This document shows, piece by piece, positions 45,160-54,216 of a DNA stretch of 64,000 bases. The stretch spans positions 1,614,501 to 1,678,500 of the forward strand of contig NZ_JAGGML010000001.1 of NCBI RefSeq assembly GCF_017875275.1. The letters are read 5' to 3'. Positions within the stretch are counted from its first letter, which is position 1; the number at the start of each line of letters is the position of its first letter. This DNA is from Xanthobacter flavus (GTDB lineage Bacteria; Pseudomonadota; Alphaproteobacteria; Rhizobiales; Xanthobacteraceae). The notes below the pieces were generated by a model, which did not search any database, was not told the DNA's origin, and saw nothing but the letters and a program-made list of their open reading frames with translations. The position numbers and the translations under genes were made by a program.

Positions 45160-46287
45160 TCAACGGTCTTGTGCCGGGCCGGTTCCGTCCCGGTCCAGCA
45201 TCAGGGCACTCGCAATGCCACCGGCACCGGCGATGGCGCACAGGGCGCGGCCAGCGTTTCCAGCGCGCAGGCGATGATAGCTGCGTACCGCCAGGATTGC
45301 ACCCGACGCGCCGATGGGGTGGCCCCGCGCCAATGCGCCGCCCCCGGCGTTCACCCGGGCCGGATCGAGCCCCAGCCGCCTCATGGCGACAAGGGCCTGC
45401 GCCGCATAGGCCTCCATCAGTTCCACATGATCGACGGCGGATGCGGCAACGCCGAGGCGGGCGCACAACGCCTCCACCGCCACTATGGGCGCGAGCGCGG
45501 GCACGAACGGGTCACCGCCGCGCGCGAGGCCCCCGGCAATCGTCACGTCCCCCGCTTGCGCCGGCCCCAGCAGCACAAGGGCGGCCGCATCCGCCTCCAC
45601 CGCGACGGTGGCGGCGGTGACGCCATGGGTTGCGTCGCCCGAAAGCACCGGCAGCCGCGCCATGAGCGCAGGCGACAGGCGCCGCGCGAAGGCATCGGCG
45701 GCAAGGCCCGCCACCGGCACGATCTCGCCATCCGCCGGCGGCACCGTCAGCGCGCGGCGGTGGCTTTCGGCGGCGAACGCCTCCTGCTCGGCGCGCGTGA
45801 GGCCCTCCGCCAACGCCATGCCGGCAGCCGAGGCATCAAGCGCGATCTCGCGCTCCGGCCACGGGGTGAAAGCGGGCTGGCGATAGAAATCCGGCATGCC
45901 GTCCTTCTCGCGCGGACGATAGGCGCGCAGCGGCGCGGTGCTGAAGCTCTCGGCCCCGCCCGCCAGCACATAGCGCGCCTCCCCCGCCATGATGCGCGCC
46001 GCGCCGAGGCGGATGGCGTCGAGGCCGGAGCAACATTGGGTGTCGATGGTGAGCGCCGGCACCGTCTCCGGAAGTCCCGCCGCGAGCGCCGCGACGCGGG
46101 CCATGTTGCCGCCGCCGGACAAGGCATTGCCGAGGATCACCTCGTCCACATCCTCCGGCGCCACACCGGCCGCCGCCAGCACCGGGCCGATCAGCGCCGC
46201 CGCCAGCTTGTGGGCCGGCACGTCGCGAAAGGCGCCTCCGCGCGGGGCGACCGCCGTGCGCATGGCTGCGAGGATGGAGACCTTCAT
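45160..46287 (-). CDS. Thiolase (acetyl-CoA acetyltransferase-like), YhfS type
   Basis: 375-residue thiolase with nucleophile Cys85 (DTQCCSGLDAI), His323 (GGALARGHPIGASGA) and the second Cys350 (RALCAIAGAGG). The normally conserved NEAFA loop is MEAYA, so the Asn that holds the catalytic water is Met291; the C-terminal GGG motif is AGAG. These changes suggest an unusual reaction or substrate. Its ATG overlaps the ligase stop (ATGA), making it the last gene of bioM-bioN-bioY-ligase-thiolase. The counterpart in Bacillus is yhfS, in the biotin-regulated yhfUTS operon. Confidence 0.85.
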   Translation of the reverse strand: MKVSILAAMRTAVAPRGGAFRDVPAHKLAAALIGPVLAAAGVAPEDVDEVILGNALSGGGNMARVAALAAGLPETVPALTIDTQCCSGLDAIRLGAARIMAGEARYVLAGGAESFSTAPLRAYRPREKDGMPDFYRQPAFTPWPEREIALDASAAGMALAEGLTRAEQEAFAAESHRRALTVPPADGEIVPVAGLAADAFARRLSPALMARLPVLSGDATHGVTAATVAVEADAAALVLLGPAQAGDVTIAGGLARGGDPFVPALAPIVAVEALCARLGVAASAVDHVELMEAYAAQALVAMRRLGLDPARVNAGGGALARGHPIGASGAILAVRSYHRLRAGNAGRALCAIAGAGGIASALMLDRDGTGPAQDR

Positions 46288-47744
46288 GGCAGAAGCTCGC
46301 AGCGCGCAGGCCACAGGGTGGCGATGGCGGGGAAGTCCGTCTTGCCGGTGGGCGTCAGCGGCCAGTCAGCCACCCGCGCATAAAGGCGCGGCACCTTGAA
46401 CAGGGGCAGACGAGATTTCAGGAAGCCGATGAGGTCCGCGCGGGCGGGCGCCTCGCCCTCGGCGAGCGACAGGAACGCCACCAGCCGCTCGCCACGCTTG
46501 CCGTCCGCCACGCCCAGCACGGCGGCGGCGGCGATGGCGGGGTGGGTCTCCAGCACGCGCTCCACCTCCTCGGGAAAAAGGTTCTTGCCCGAGGTGACGA
46601 TCATCCGCCGCGACCGGCCGGCGAGGTGGAGGAAGCCGGCGGCGTCGAGAAAGCCCATGTCGCCGACGCTCACCTCGTCGCCGCTCACGAAGAGGTCGGG
46701 ACTGTCGCCGGTGGCATAGTCCATGAACAGGAAGGGGCTCGCCACGAACACCCCCCCCGTGCGCCCCGCCGGCAGCCGCCGCCCCGCCGCATCACGGATG
46801 GAGAGGCGCACGCCCGCGAAGGCGCGGCCCACCGAGCCCGCAGGCACGCCCTCGGCCTCCTTCGCCACGGTGACGAAGGAGAGTTCGGAGGCGCCGTAGA
46901 ATTCCGCGAAGTCGGCGTTGGGCATGAGGTGCCCGAGCATCTGCCGCCGCCCCGGCGGCCATTTGGCGCCGGAGCACAGCACGAGCCGCAGCCCCGGCAG
47001 GGTCTCGCCCTCGGCGGCAAGATGGTCCAGCAGCAGCGCGATCTGCGTCGGCACGCCATAGAGCACGGTCGCGCCATGGGCGCGCGCCAGCTCGGCGGCG
47101 CTACGGGGGCGGAAGCTGGGTGAGAGCAGCACATGGGCGCCGGCATCGAGGCCCCGCGCCAGCGCGTAGAGGAAGAGCGAATGGGTGAGCGCGCCGGGGG
47201 CGAGGATCACGTCCTCCGCGCCGATGCCGAATTCCGCCGTGTCCGCATCGAAGCTCGCCGTCCAGGAATGATGCGCGCGGCGATAGCCCTTGGGCAGGCC
47301 GGTGGAGCCGGAGGTGAAGCCCACGTAGAAAGGCAGATCGGCGGCCGGCTCGGGTATCGCCGCGGCCGCATCTGCGCCGATGGCTTCGGCCAGCCCTGCC
47401 GCCCCCTGCCCCGGCGCGAGGCGGATGTCGCCGGCCTTCCCGCTCACGATCAGACCGGGCTTGACCCGCTCCAGCACGTCCCGCCGTTGGCTTTCCGGCC
47501 AGCCGGGGTCGAGGATCTGCGCCTCCCGTCCCGCACGGGCGGCGGCGAGGAACAGGATGGCGAGGGCCGCGCCGTTCGGCAGGTCGAGCCCGATGCCGCC
47601 GGCCGGCGCGTGCGCGAACCGCGTCGCGCAGCGCGTCACCAGCGCATCGAGGGCGGCGTAGGTCAGCGTCTCGCCGGCGCAGGTGAGGGCCGGCGCGTTC
47701 GGTCGCTCCACCGCGTGGCGGGCGAGGTGGCGCGTGATGCTCAC
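46284..47744 (-). CDS. AMP-forming acyl-CoA synthetase (ligase), YhfT type
   Basis: 486-residue adenylate-forming enzyme: P-loop FTSGSTGLPKG, core FYGASE, hinge region GRSRRMIVTSGKNLFPEEVE, and catalytic Lys in LTPTGKTDF. It should activate a carboxylic acid as the acyl-CoA. The start overlaps the bioY stop (ATGA) and its stop overlaps the thiolase start, so expression is tied to the biotin transporter. The order bioY-ligase-thiolase equals Bacillus yhfU-yhfT-yhfS. A role with a biotin precursor or breakdown product is a guess. Confidence 0.87.
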   Translation of the reverse strand: MSITRHLARHAVERPNAPALTCAGETLTYAALDALVTRCATRFAHAPAGGIGLDLPNGAALAILFLAAARAGREAQILDPGWPESQRRDVLERVKPGLIVSGKAGDIRLAPGQGAAGLAEAIGADAAAAIPEPAADLPFYVGFTSGSTGLPKGYRRAHHSWTASFDADTAEFGIGAEDVILAPGALTHSLFLYALARGLDAGAHVLLSPSFRPRSAAELARAHGATVLYGVPTQIALLLDHLAAEGETLPGLRLVLCSGAKWPPGRRQMLGHLMPNADFAEFYGASELSFVTVAKEAEGVPAGSVGRAFAGVRLSIRDAAGRRLPAGRTGGVFVASPFLFMDYATGDSPDLFVSGDEVSVGDMGFLDAAGFLHLAGRSRRMIVTSGKNLFPEEVERVLETHPAIAAAAVLGVADGKRGERLVAFLSLAEGEAPARADLIGFLKSRLPLFKVPRLYARVADWPLTPTGKTDFPAIATLWPARCELLP

Positions 47745-48316
47745 GGGCGGTGCGGCGCAGCCACCGACCAGTTGCGCAGGACCGTGGTGGCGAGCAGTGC
47801 CGCGCCCACCGCCTTGATGAGGTCGCCCGGCACGAAGACGGACGCGCCGATGAGCGCCTTCAGCGGGCTGATGTGCGCCATCAGCGCGATCCCCGGAATG
47901 CCGAAGGCATAGAGGGTGAGGATGCCGCCCGTGATGGCGGCGATCAGCGCCGTCGCCAGCGCCGGCAGATTGCGGGCCGCGAGCCGCTCGGCCACGAGGC
48001 CGGTCACGAAGCCGGCGGCGACGTAGCCGATGAGGAAGCCGGCGGTCGGGCTCGCCAGCACGCCGAGGCCGCCGCGCCCGCCCGACAGCAGCGGTGCGCC
48101 GAGCAGCACCACGAACACGAACAGCCCCGTCGCCGCCGCCCCCGCGCGGGCGCCGAGCAGGAGGCCGGCCAGCATCACGCCGAGGCTCTGGGCGGTGATG
48201 GGCACCCCCGCCGCGATGGGCAGGAAGATGGGCGGCACGAAGCCCAGCGCCGCGATGAGGGCGGCGACGAGGGCGATGCGCACCAGCGTGCGGGTCTCGA
48301 AGATCTGGCTGTCCAT
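47741..48316 (-). CDS. bioY: Biotin transporter S component BioY
   Basis: 191-residue membrane protein with six helices; the family motif GVPITAQSLGVMLAGLLLGAR and FVPGDLIKA at the C-terminal part are present. Substrate-binding component of the energy-coupling factor biotin importer, working with BioM and BioN. Starts 14 bases after the bioN stop. Confidence 0.93.
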   Translation of the reverse strand: MDSQIFETRTLVRIALVAALIAALGFVPPIFLPIAAGVPITAQSLGVMLAGLLLGARAGAAATGLFVFVVLLGAPLLSGGRGGLGVLASPTAGFLIGYVAAGFVTGLVAERLAARNLPALATALIAAITGGILTLYAFGIPGIALMAHISPLKALIGASVFVPGDLIKAVGAALLATTVLRNWSVAAPHRP

Positions 48317-48330
48317 GGGTCTGTCCCCTT

Positions 48331-48972
48331 TCAGAATCCGGACTTGCGAGTGGGGCGCGGCGGGCGCGTCCTGCGCGGGGCGCCGAAGCCGCGCGCGTCG
48401 AGGGCTTCCGCCACCTGATCGGACATGGCGAGCGCGCCGGAGAAGAAGGCGCCGACGAGCGCCAATCCAGGCCGGCGTGGGCTGCGCGCGCGCCAGGCCT
48501 CCTCGCGGCCCCGCCAGGTGTCGAGCAGCACCGGCACGAAGCGCAGCACCAGCGCCACCGCCAGCGCGATGCGCTCGGGATCGAGCCCGAAGCGCGCGAG
48601 CGGGCGCATCGGCAGGGCCAGCGCGTCCATCATGTCCTGCATGCGGGTGGAGAGGGTGACGAGATCGGCGAGCAGCACCATCACGCAGATGCGCAGCACG
48701 CTCGCCACCGCCACCTCGACGGATGCCGCCCACACCTGCAGCGCGAAGATCACGACAAGCAGCGGCGCGAGGCTCCGCCACTGGGCGAGCCGCCGCAGCC
48801 CCGGCCGGCCGAAGCCGCAATAGACGATGAGCACGCCGGCGAGCGCCATGGCCAGCAGCACCGGGCTGTCCAGCGGCACGATCAGCACGGAGAGCACCGC
48901 GAGCGCGATCAGTTTCGCGCCGGCGGGCAGGCGATGCAGCAGGCTGCGGCCGGAGAGATAGCCGGCGATCAT
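48331..48972 (-). CDS. bioN: Biotin ECF transporter T component BioN
   Basis: 213-residue transmembrane coupling subunit (CbiQ/EcfT family). The two short Ala-Arg-Gly coupling motifs that bind the ATPases are visible as AEALDARGFGAPRR near the C-terminus (and a related WRARSP region). Start overlaps the bioM stop (ATGA). Confidence 0.9.
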   Translation of the reverse strand: MIAGYLSGRSLLHRLPAGAKLIALAVLSVLIVPLDSPVLLAMALAGVLIVYCGFGRPGLRRLAQWRSLAPLLVVIFALQVWAASVEVAVASVLRICVMVLLADLVTLSTRMQDMMDALALPMRPLARFGLDPERIALAVALVLRFVPVLLDTWRGREEAWRARSPRRPGLALVGAFFSGALAMSDQVAEALDARGFGAPRRTRPPRPTRKSGF

Positions 48973-49736
48973 GGGACGGCCCGCCCGGACGGCCGCGCCA
49001 CGGCGCGCTCGGCGCGGGCGCGCGCATCCGCCTCGTAGAGCGGGATGACCTCGGCCGGCGCGCCATCCGCCACCACCTCGCCGCCCCTCAGCCAGAGGAC
49101 GCGATCGAAGCCGGCGAACAGGTCCACGTCGTGGCTCGCCATCACCAGCTTCACGTCGAGCGCGCCGAGGCGGGAGGCGAGGGTGAGGCGGGTGGTGAGG
49201 TCGAGGCTGGAGAAGGGCTCGTCCAGCAGCAGCACGGAAGGGTCGGCGGCCAGCGCCGAGAGGATGCAGACGAGCTGCTTCTGCCCCTCGGAGAGGTCCG
49301 CCACCGCCCGCTCGCCCCAGCCGGCGCAGCCGTGGCGGGCGAGCAGCCGCTCGGCGTCCGCATTGGCCTGCGCCTTCGGCGTGCCCTGCTGGATGGGGCC
49401 GAAGGCGATCTCCTCCCGCACCGAGGGGAAGATGATCTGGTGGTCCACGTTCTGGAACACGAAGCCCACCGTCGCCGGCAGCTTGCGCCGGTCGCGGCGG
49501 GTGTCGAGGCCCTCCACCGTCACCGTGCCCGTGTCCGGCAGGATCAGGCCGTTGATGAGGCGCAGCAGAGTGGACTTGCCCGAGCCGTTGTCGCCCACGA
49601 GGCCGATGCGCCGCTCGGACAAGGTGAGAGTGAGATTGGAGAAGACCGTCCGCGCGCCGCGCGTCACCTCGACCCCGGCGAGCCGCGCGAAGGGCGCGGC
49701 GACGGGGCGCGGGTCGGCGGCGGGCATCTGTGACAT
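48969..49736 (-). CDS. bioM: Biotin ECF transporter ATPase BioM
   Basis: 255-residue ECF-type ATPase: Walker A GDNGSGKST, signature LSEGQKQL, Walker B VLLLDEPFSSLD, and the ECF-typical GFVFQNVDHQIIFPSV. First gene of the biotin operon, with AGGAG upstream of the ATG. I looked for a BioR box (TTATnnATAA) upstream and found none. Confidence 0.92.
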   Translation of the reverse strand: MSQMPAADPRPVAAPFARLAGVEVTRGARTVFSNLTLTLSERRIGLVGDNGSGKSTLLRLINGLILPDTGTVTVEGLDTRRDRRKLPATVGFVFQNVDHQIIFPSVREEIAFGPIQQGTPKAQANADAERLLARHGCAGWGERAVADLSEGQKQLVCILSALAADPSVLLLDEPFSSLDLTTRLTLASRLGALDVKLVMASHDVDLFAGFDRVLWLRGGEVVADGAPAEVIPLYEADARARAERAVARPSGRAVP

Positions 49737-49942
49737 GGCGTCTCCTGCTGGCCCTCCTTCCGATAAACGGTTCGCGCGTCGAGGCAAGAGTGCCATCCGT
49801 CTAGGACGCCTGCGAAGGGTGCATTGCACACCGGAACGCCTCCAAACCCGGATTGATTTCCGTCGCCGCCGGGCGCATAAATCCCGCCGATCAAATCGAT
49901 TAAAATCCGGCGCACCCGAACGCCGGAGCAGTGGAGAAAGCC

Positions 49943-51793
49943 ATGTCCGGTCCTGCCGACCAGGGAAAAAACGGAACGATCGAGCGCAAGGGCGACCAGC
50001 CTGAGAAGCACGGCCTCAAGCTCAGGTCGCAGCTGTGGTTCGACAATCCGGACAATCCCGGCATGACCGCGCTCTATCTGGAGCGGTACCTGAATTTCGG
50101 CCTCACCCGCGAGGAATTGCAGTCCGGCAAGCCGATCATCGGCATCGCCCAGACGGGCTCGGACCTCTCCCCCTGCAACCGCCACCATCTGGACCTCGCC
50201 CACCGTGTGCGGGCGGGCATCGAGGCCATGGGCGGCGTGCCGTTCGAATTCCCGGTCCATCCCATCCAGGAGACCGGCAAGCGGCCCACCGCGGCACTGG
50301 ACCGGAACCTCGCCTATCTCGGTCTCGTGGAAATCCTCTACGGCTATCCGCTGGACGGCGTGGTGCTGACCACCGGCTGCGACAAGACAACCCCGGCCTG
50401 CATCATGGCCGCCGCCACCGTGAACATTCCGGCCATCGTGCTCTCAGGCGGGCCCATGCTGAACGGCTGGTGGAAGGGCGAGCGCACCGGCTCCGGAACG
50501 GTGGTGTGGAAGAACCGCGAGCGCTTCGCCGCCGGCGAGATCGACTATGACGAGTTCATGGACGTCGTGGCCTCCTCCGCCCCCTCGGTCGGCCACTGCA
50601 ACACCATGGGCACCGCCTCCACCATGAACGCGCTGGCGGAAGCGCTCGGCATGTCCCTGCCCGGCTGCGCCGCCATCCCGGCGCCCTATCGCGAGCGCGG
50701 GCAGATCGCCTACGACACCGGCAAGCGCATCGTGGACATGGTGTGGGAGGACCTGAAACCCTCCGACATCCTCACCCGCGAGGCGTTCGAGAACGCCATC
50801 CGCGTGAACAGCGCCATCGGCGGCTCCACCAACGCGCCCATCCACCTCAATGCCATCGCCCGCCATGTGGGTGTGCCGCTCTCGGTGGATGACTGGCAGG
50901 CGGTGGGCCACAAGATCCCGCTGCTCGTAAACCTCCAGCCCGCCGGCGAATATCTCGGCGAGGAATTCCACCGCGCCGGCGGCGTTCCGGCGGTGGTGGC
51001 GGAGCTGATCGAGAAGGGCAAGATCCACGAGGGCGCGCTCACCGTGAACGGGCGCACCATGGGCGAGAACTGCAAGGGCAAGCTCTCCTGGGACCGCGAG
51101 GTCATCAAGGCCTATGACGCGCCGCTGAAGGAGGATGCCGGCTTCATCGTGCTGCACGGCAATCTGTTCGACAATGCGGTGATGAAGACCTCGGTGATCT
51201 CCGAGGAGTTCCGCGCCCGCTTCCTCTCCAACCCGAACGATCCGGAAGCCTTCGAGGGCCGCGCCGTGGTGTTCGACGGGCCGGAGGACTACCACCACCG
51301 CATCGACGATGCCTCGCTGGGCATCGACGAATACACCCTGCTGTTCATTCGCGGCACCGGCCCGCTCGGCTATCCCGGCGGCGCGGAGGTGGTGAACATG
51401 CAGCCGCCGGCCGCCCTCCTGAAGAAGGGCATCCATGCTTTGCCCTGCATCGGCGACGGCCGCCAGTCCGGCACCTCGGGCTCGCCCTCCATCCTCAACG
51501 CCTCGCCGGAAGCGGCGGCGGGCGGCGGCCTCGCGCTGCTGAAAACCGGCGACCGGGTGCGCATCGACCTCAACACCTGCACCGCCGACATCCTGATCTC
51601 GCCGGAGGAGCTGGCCCAGCGCCGCGCCGACCTGCAGGGTCACGGCGGCTACAAGGCGCCGGAGAGCCAGACCCCCTGGCAGGAAATCCAGCGCTCCATG
51701 GTGGCCCAGTTCGACGAGGGCATGGTGCTGAAGCCGGCCGTGAAATACCAGCACATCGCCCAGACCATGGGCGTGCCGCGCGACAACCACTGA
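49943..51793 (+). CDS. IlvD/Edd-family dehydratase, sugar-acid type (arabonate/xylonate-like)
   Basis: 616-residue iron-sulfur dehydratase. Motifs are [25 protein letters not shown] and [20 protein letters not shown], with the cluster cysteines of the family. Length and the long C-terminal region resemble L-arabonate/D-xylonate dehydratases more than IlvD (branched-chain amino acids). ATG with GGAG upstream; an 8-base palindrome AATCGATT at 49894-49901 is a possible operator. First gene of a catabolic operon with SDR and DenD-like enzymes. Confidence 0.87.
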   Translation: MSGPADQGKNGTIERKGDQPEKHGLKLRSQLWFDNPDNPGMTALYLERYLNFGLTREELQSGKPIIGIAQTGSDLSPCNRHHLDLAHRVRAGIEAMGGVPFEFPVHPIQETGKRPTAALDRNLAYLGLVEILYGYPLDGVVLTTGCDKTTPACIMAAATVNIPAIVLSGGPMLNGWWKGERTGSGTVVWKNRERFAAGEIDYDEFMDVVASSAPSVGHCNTMGTASTMNALAEALGMSLPGCAAIPAPYRERGQIAYDTGKRIVDMVWEDLKPSDILTREAFENAIRVNSAIGGSTNAPIHLNAIARHVGVPLSVDDWQAVGHKIPLLVNLQPAGEYLGEEFHRAGGVPAVVAELIEKGKIHEGALTVNGRTMGENCKGKLSWDREVIKAYDAPLKEDAGFIVLHGNLFDNAVMKTSVISEEFRARFLSNPNDPEAFEGRAVVFDGPEDYHHRIDDASLGIDEYTLLFIRGTGPLGYPGGAEVVNMQPPAALLKKGIHALPCIGDGRQSGTSGSPSILNASPEAAAGGGLALLKTGDRVRIDLNTCTADILISPEELAQRRADLQGHGGYKAPESQTPWQEIQRSMVAQFDEGMVLKPAVKYQHIAQTMGVPRDNH

Positions 51794-51890
51794 TCGCGAT
51801 GCGGACGGGTGGACGGACCTTTCCCGTCCGCCCGCCCCGGCCCTAATCTCCCCCCGCCGCCACGCCCCGGCGGTGCACGGGATTGCTCTC

Positions 51891-52721
51891 ATGACCTCGC
51901 CCACAGACAAGCGCCGCGCCTTCCGCACGCTCCACGAGAGCGGCTGCTTCGTGCTGCCGAACCCGTGGGACGTGGGCACCACGCGCTATCTGGAAGCCGC
52001 CGGCTTCAAGGCGCTCGCCACCACCAGCGCCGGCTACGCCTTCTCCACCGGCCGCCCGGATGGCGCCGTGGGGCGGGACGAGATGCTGGCCCACATCGCC
52101 GATCTCGTCGCCGCCACCTCCCTGCCGATGAATGCGGATTTCGAGGCGGGCTATGCGCCCGATCCGGCCGGGGTCGCCGAGAGCGTCACCCTGTGCGTCG
52201 GAACCGGCGTCTCCGGCCTCTCCATAGAGGATGCGACGGGGGATGCGGCGCATCCGCTCTATGATCTGGATGAGGCGGTCGCCCGGGTGCGCGCGGCGCG
52301 CACGGCCATCGACGCCTCAGGCGCGGACGTGATCCTCACCGCCCGTGCCGAATGCTTCCTGGTGGGCCGGACCGACCTTGCCGAGGTCATCACCCGCCTG
52401 AAGGCCTATGCGGCGGCGGGGGCGGATTGCCTCTATGCACCGGGCATTCGCACGCGGGAGGACATCTCCGCCGTGGTGGAGGCGGTGGCGCCGCTGCCGG
52501 TGAACGTGCTGATGCCGGGTTCGACGGGGCTCGGTGTCGCCGACCTCGCGGGGCTCGGCGTGCGCCGCATCAGCGTGGGCAGCACCTTGAGCCGCGTCGC
52601 CTGGGGCGCCTTCATCGCCTCGGTGGAGGAGATCCGCGACGCGGGCACATTCCAGACGTTCGCGGGCGCCGTGCCCTTCGCCGAGATCAACCGATTCTTC
52701 GGCGCGGGGGGTGACAAGTGA
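51891..52721 (+). CDS. Isocitrate lyase/PEP mutase superfamily protein
   Basis: 276-residue member of the PEP-mutase/2-methylisocitrate-lyase-like group. NADFEAGYAPDP and LSIEDATG carry the Mg-binding acids; the catalytic KKCGH loop of true isocitrate lyases is absent, so the activity is more likely carboxyvinyl-phosphonate or oxaloacetate/acyl lyase-like. A GTG 18 bases upstream is an alternative start. It lies 97 bases after the dehydratase and is coupled to the next gene. Confidence 0.82.
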   Translation: MTSPTDKRRAFRTLHESGCFVLPNPWDVGTTRYLEAAGFKALATTSAGYAFSTGRPDGAVGRDEMLAHIADLVAATSLPMNADFEAGYAPDPAGVAESVTLCVGTGVSGLSIEDATGDAAHPLYDLDEAVARVRAARTAIDASGADVILTARAECFLVGRTDLAEVITRLKAYAAAGADCLYAPGIRTREDISAVVEAVAPLPVNVLMPGSTGLGVADLAGLGVRRISVGSTLSRVAWGAFIASVEEIRDAGTFQTFAGAVPFAEINRFFGAGGDK

Positions 52722-53422
52722 TGTCCGGCGATCCGTCCACCCCCCTCGGCGCGCCCGTGGACACCGCCCCCGCCCGCCGGCCCGAGCCGACGACGCTGGA
52801 GGGCCGCCACGTCCGCCTCGTGCCGTTCGACGCGGAGCGCCACGCCGCCACGCTTTTCGCATTGTCGCACGGGCCGGAGAAGGAGGCGCTCTGGGCCTAC
52901 CTCTCCCCTGCCCCCTTCCCGGATGAAGCCGCCTTCGCCGCCTTCTATGGCGAGGCCGCGAAGAAGGCGGACCCGCTGCTCTTCGCCATCGAGGAAGCGG
53001 ACACCGGCCGAGCGGTTGGCCATGCCACCTACATGCGCATCGAGCCGGCGCAAAAGGTGATCGAGGTGGGCAACATCCTCTACACCCCGGCGCTCCAGCG
53101 CACGCGGGGCGCTACGGAAGCCATGTATCTCATGGCCCGCCACGCCTTCGAGGACCTCGGCTATCGCCGCTACGAATGGAAGTGCAACGCGCTGAACGCC
53201 CGCTCCCGGCAGGCGGCGGCGCGGCTCGGCTTCACCTTCGAGGGGCTTTTCCGCCAGCACATGATCGTCAAGGGTCGCAACCGGGACACCGCCTGGTTCT
53301 CTCTGCTCGATAGCGAATGGCCGCGCGCCAGGGCGGCCTTCGAGGCGTGGCTGGCGCCGGAGAATGTCGATGAAAACGGCCGCCAGCTCCGGCGGCTGGA
53401 GGACATTCGCGCCGGCCTGTGA
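52721..53422 (+). CDS. GNAT-family N-acetyltransferase
   Basis: 233-residue acetyltransferase of the RimJ/RimL type (Acetyltransf_3): VRLVPFDAERHAATLFAL, IEVGNILYTPALQRTRGATEAMYLMA with the CoA-binding loop in QRTRGA, and YEWKCNALNARSRQAAARLGFTFEG. The start overlaps the preceding stop by one base (TGATG). Its place inside a catabolic operon is odd; the substrate is unknown. Confidence 0.87.
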   Translation: MSGDPSTPLGAPVDTAPARRPEPTTLEGRHVRLVPFDAERHAATLFALSHGPEKEALWAYLSPAPFPDEAAFAAFYGEAAKKADPLLFAIEEADTGRAVGHATYMRIEPAQKVIEVGNILYTPALQRTRGATEAMYLMARHAFEDLGYRRYEWKCNALNARSRQAAARLGFTFEGLFRQHMIVKGRNRDTAWFSLLDSEWPRARAAFEAWLAPENVDENGRQLRRLEDIRAGL

Positions 53423-53450
53423 CCGCGCGCGACAACACAAGAGGAACGTC

Positions 53451-54197
53451 ATGGGTGGACGACTTCAGGGCAAGACCGCGCTGGTGACGGCGGCGGGACA
53501 GGGCATCGGCCGCGCCATCGCGGAAACCTTCGTGCGCGAGGGCGCGCGCGTCATCGCCACCGATCTCGACGCCGGCAAGCTCGCCGGCCTCGAAGGCGGC
53601 GAGACGCGGTCGCTGGACGTGCTCTCCACCGATGCCGTGACGGCGCTGGCCAAGGAGATCGGGCCCATCAACGTGCTGGTGAACGCCGCCGGCTACGTCC
53701 ATCAGGGCACCATCTTCGAAACGTCGGAGAAGGACTGGGACTTCTCCTTCGACCTCAATGTAAAATCCATGCATCGCACCATCTCGGCCTTCCTGCCCGG
53801 AATGCTGGAGACGGGCGCGGGCTCCATCGTCAACATCGCCTCGGCCGCCTCCTCCATCCGCGGCGTGCCGAACCGCTATGCCTACGGCACCACCAAGGCG
53901 GCGGTGATCGGCCTCACCAAGGCGGTGGCGGCGGATTTCATCCTGAAGGGCGTGCGCGCCAACGCCATCTGCCCCGGCACCATCCAGTCGCCCTCGCTGG
54001 ACGAGCGCATCGCCGCCGTCTCGGCCCAGACCGGCCGCTCGCTGGAGCAGGTGCGCGCCGATTTCGTCGGCCGCCAGCCCATGGGTCGCCTCGGCACGCC
54101 GGAGGAGATCGCCGCGCTCGCCCTCTATCTCGCGTCCGACGAGAGCGCCTTCACCACGGGCCAGATCCACATCATCGACGGCGGCTGGGCGCTCTGA
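53451..54197 (+). CDS. SDR-family dehydrogenase
   Basis: 248-residue short-chain dehydrogenase: nucleotide loop TAAGQGIGRA, NAAG, catalytic Ser in NIASAASS, YGTTK with Tyr and Lys, and the C-terminal GQIHIIDGGW. It resembles DHRS6/hydroxybutyrate- and fuconate-dehydrogenase-like enzymes. GAGGA precedes the ATG. In this operon it probably oxidises a hydroxyl of a sugar-acid intermediate. Confidence 0.9.
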   Translation: MGGRLQGKTALVTAAGQGIGRAIAETFVREGARVIATDLDAGKLAGLEGGETRSLDVLSTDAVTALAKEIGPINVLVNAAGYVHQGTIFETSEKDWDFSFDLNVKSMHRTISAFLPGMLETGAGSIVNIASAASSIRGVPNRYAYGTTKAAVIGLTKAVAADFILKGVRANAICPGTIQSPSLDERIAAVSAQTGRSLEQVRADFVGRQPMGRLGTPEEIAALALYLASDESAFTTGQIHIIDGGWAL

Positions 54198-54216
54198 GCA
54201 CCGGGAGACGAACGAC

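Noticed and set aside
49737-49942. BioR box (TTATnnATAA) upstream of bioM
   Set aside because: Nearest sequence (CCGATAAACGG) lacks the palindrome; regulation of the biotin operon is left open.
51891-52721. Isocitrate lyase of the glyoxylate shunt
   Set aside because: The protein is half-length and lacks the KKCGH catalytic loop; only superfamily membership is supported.
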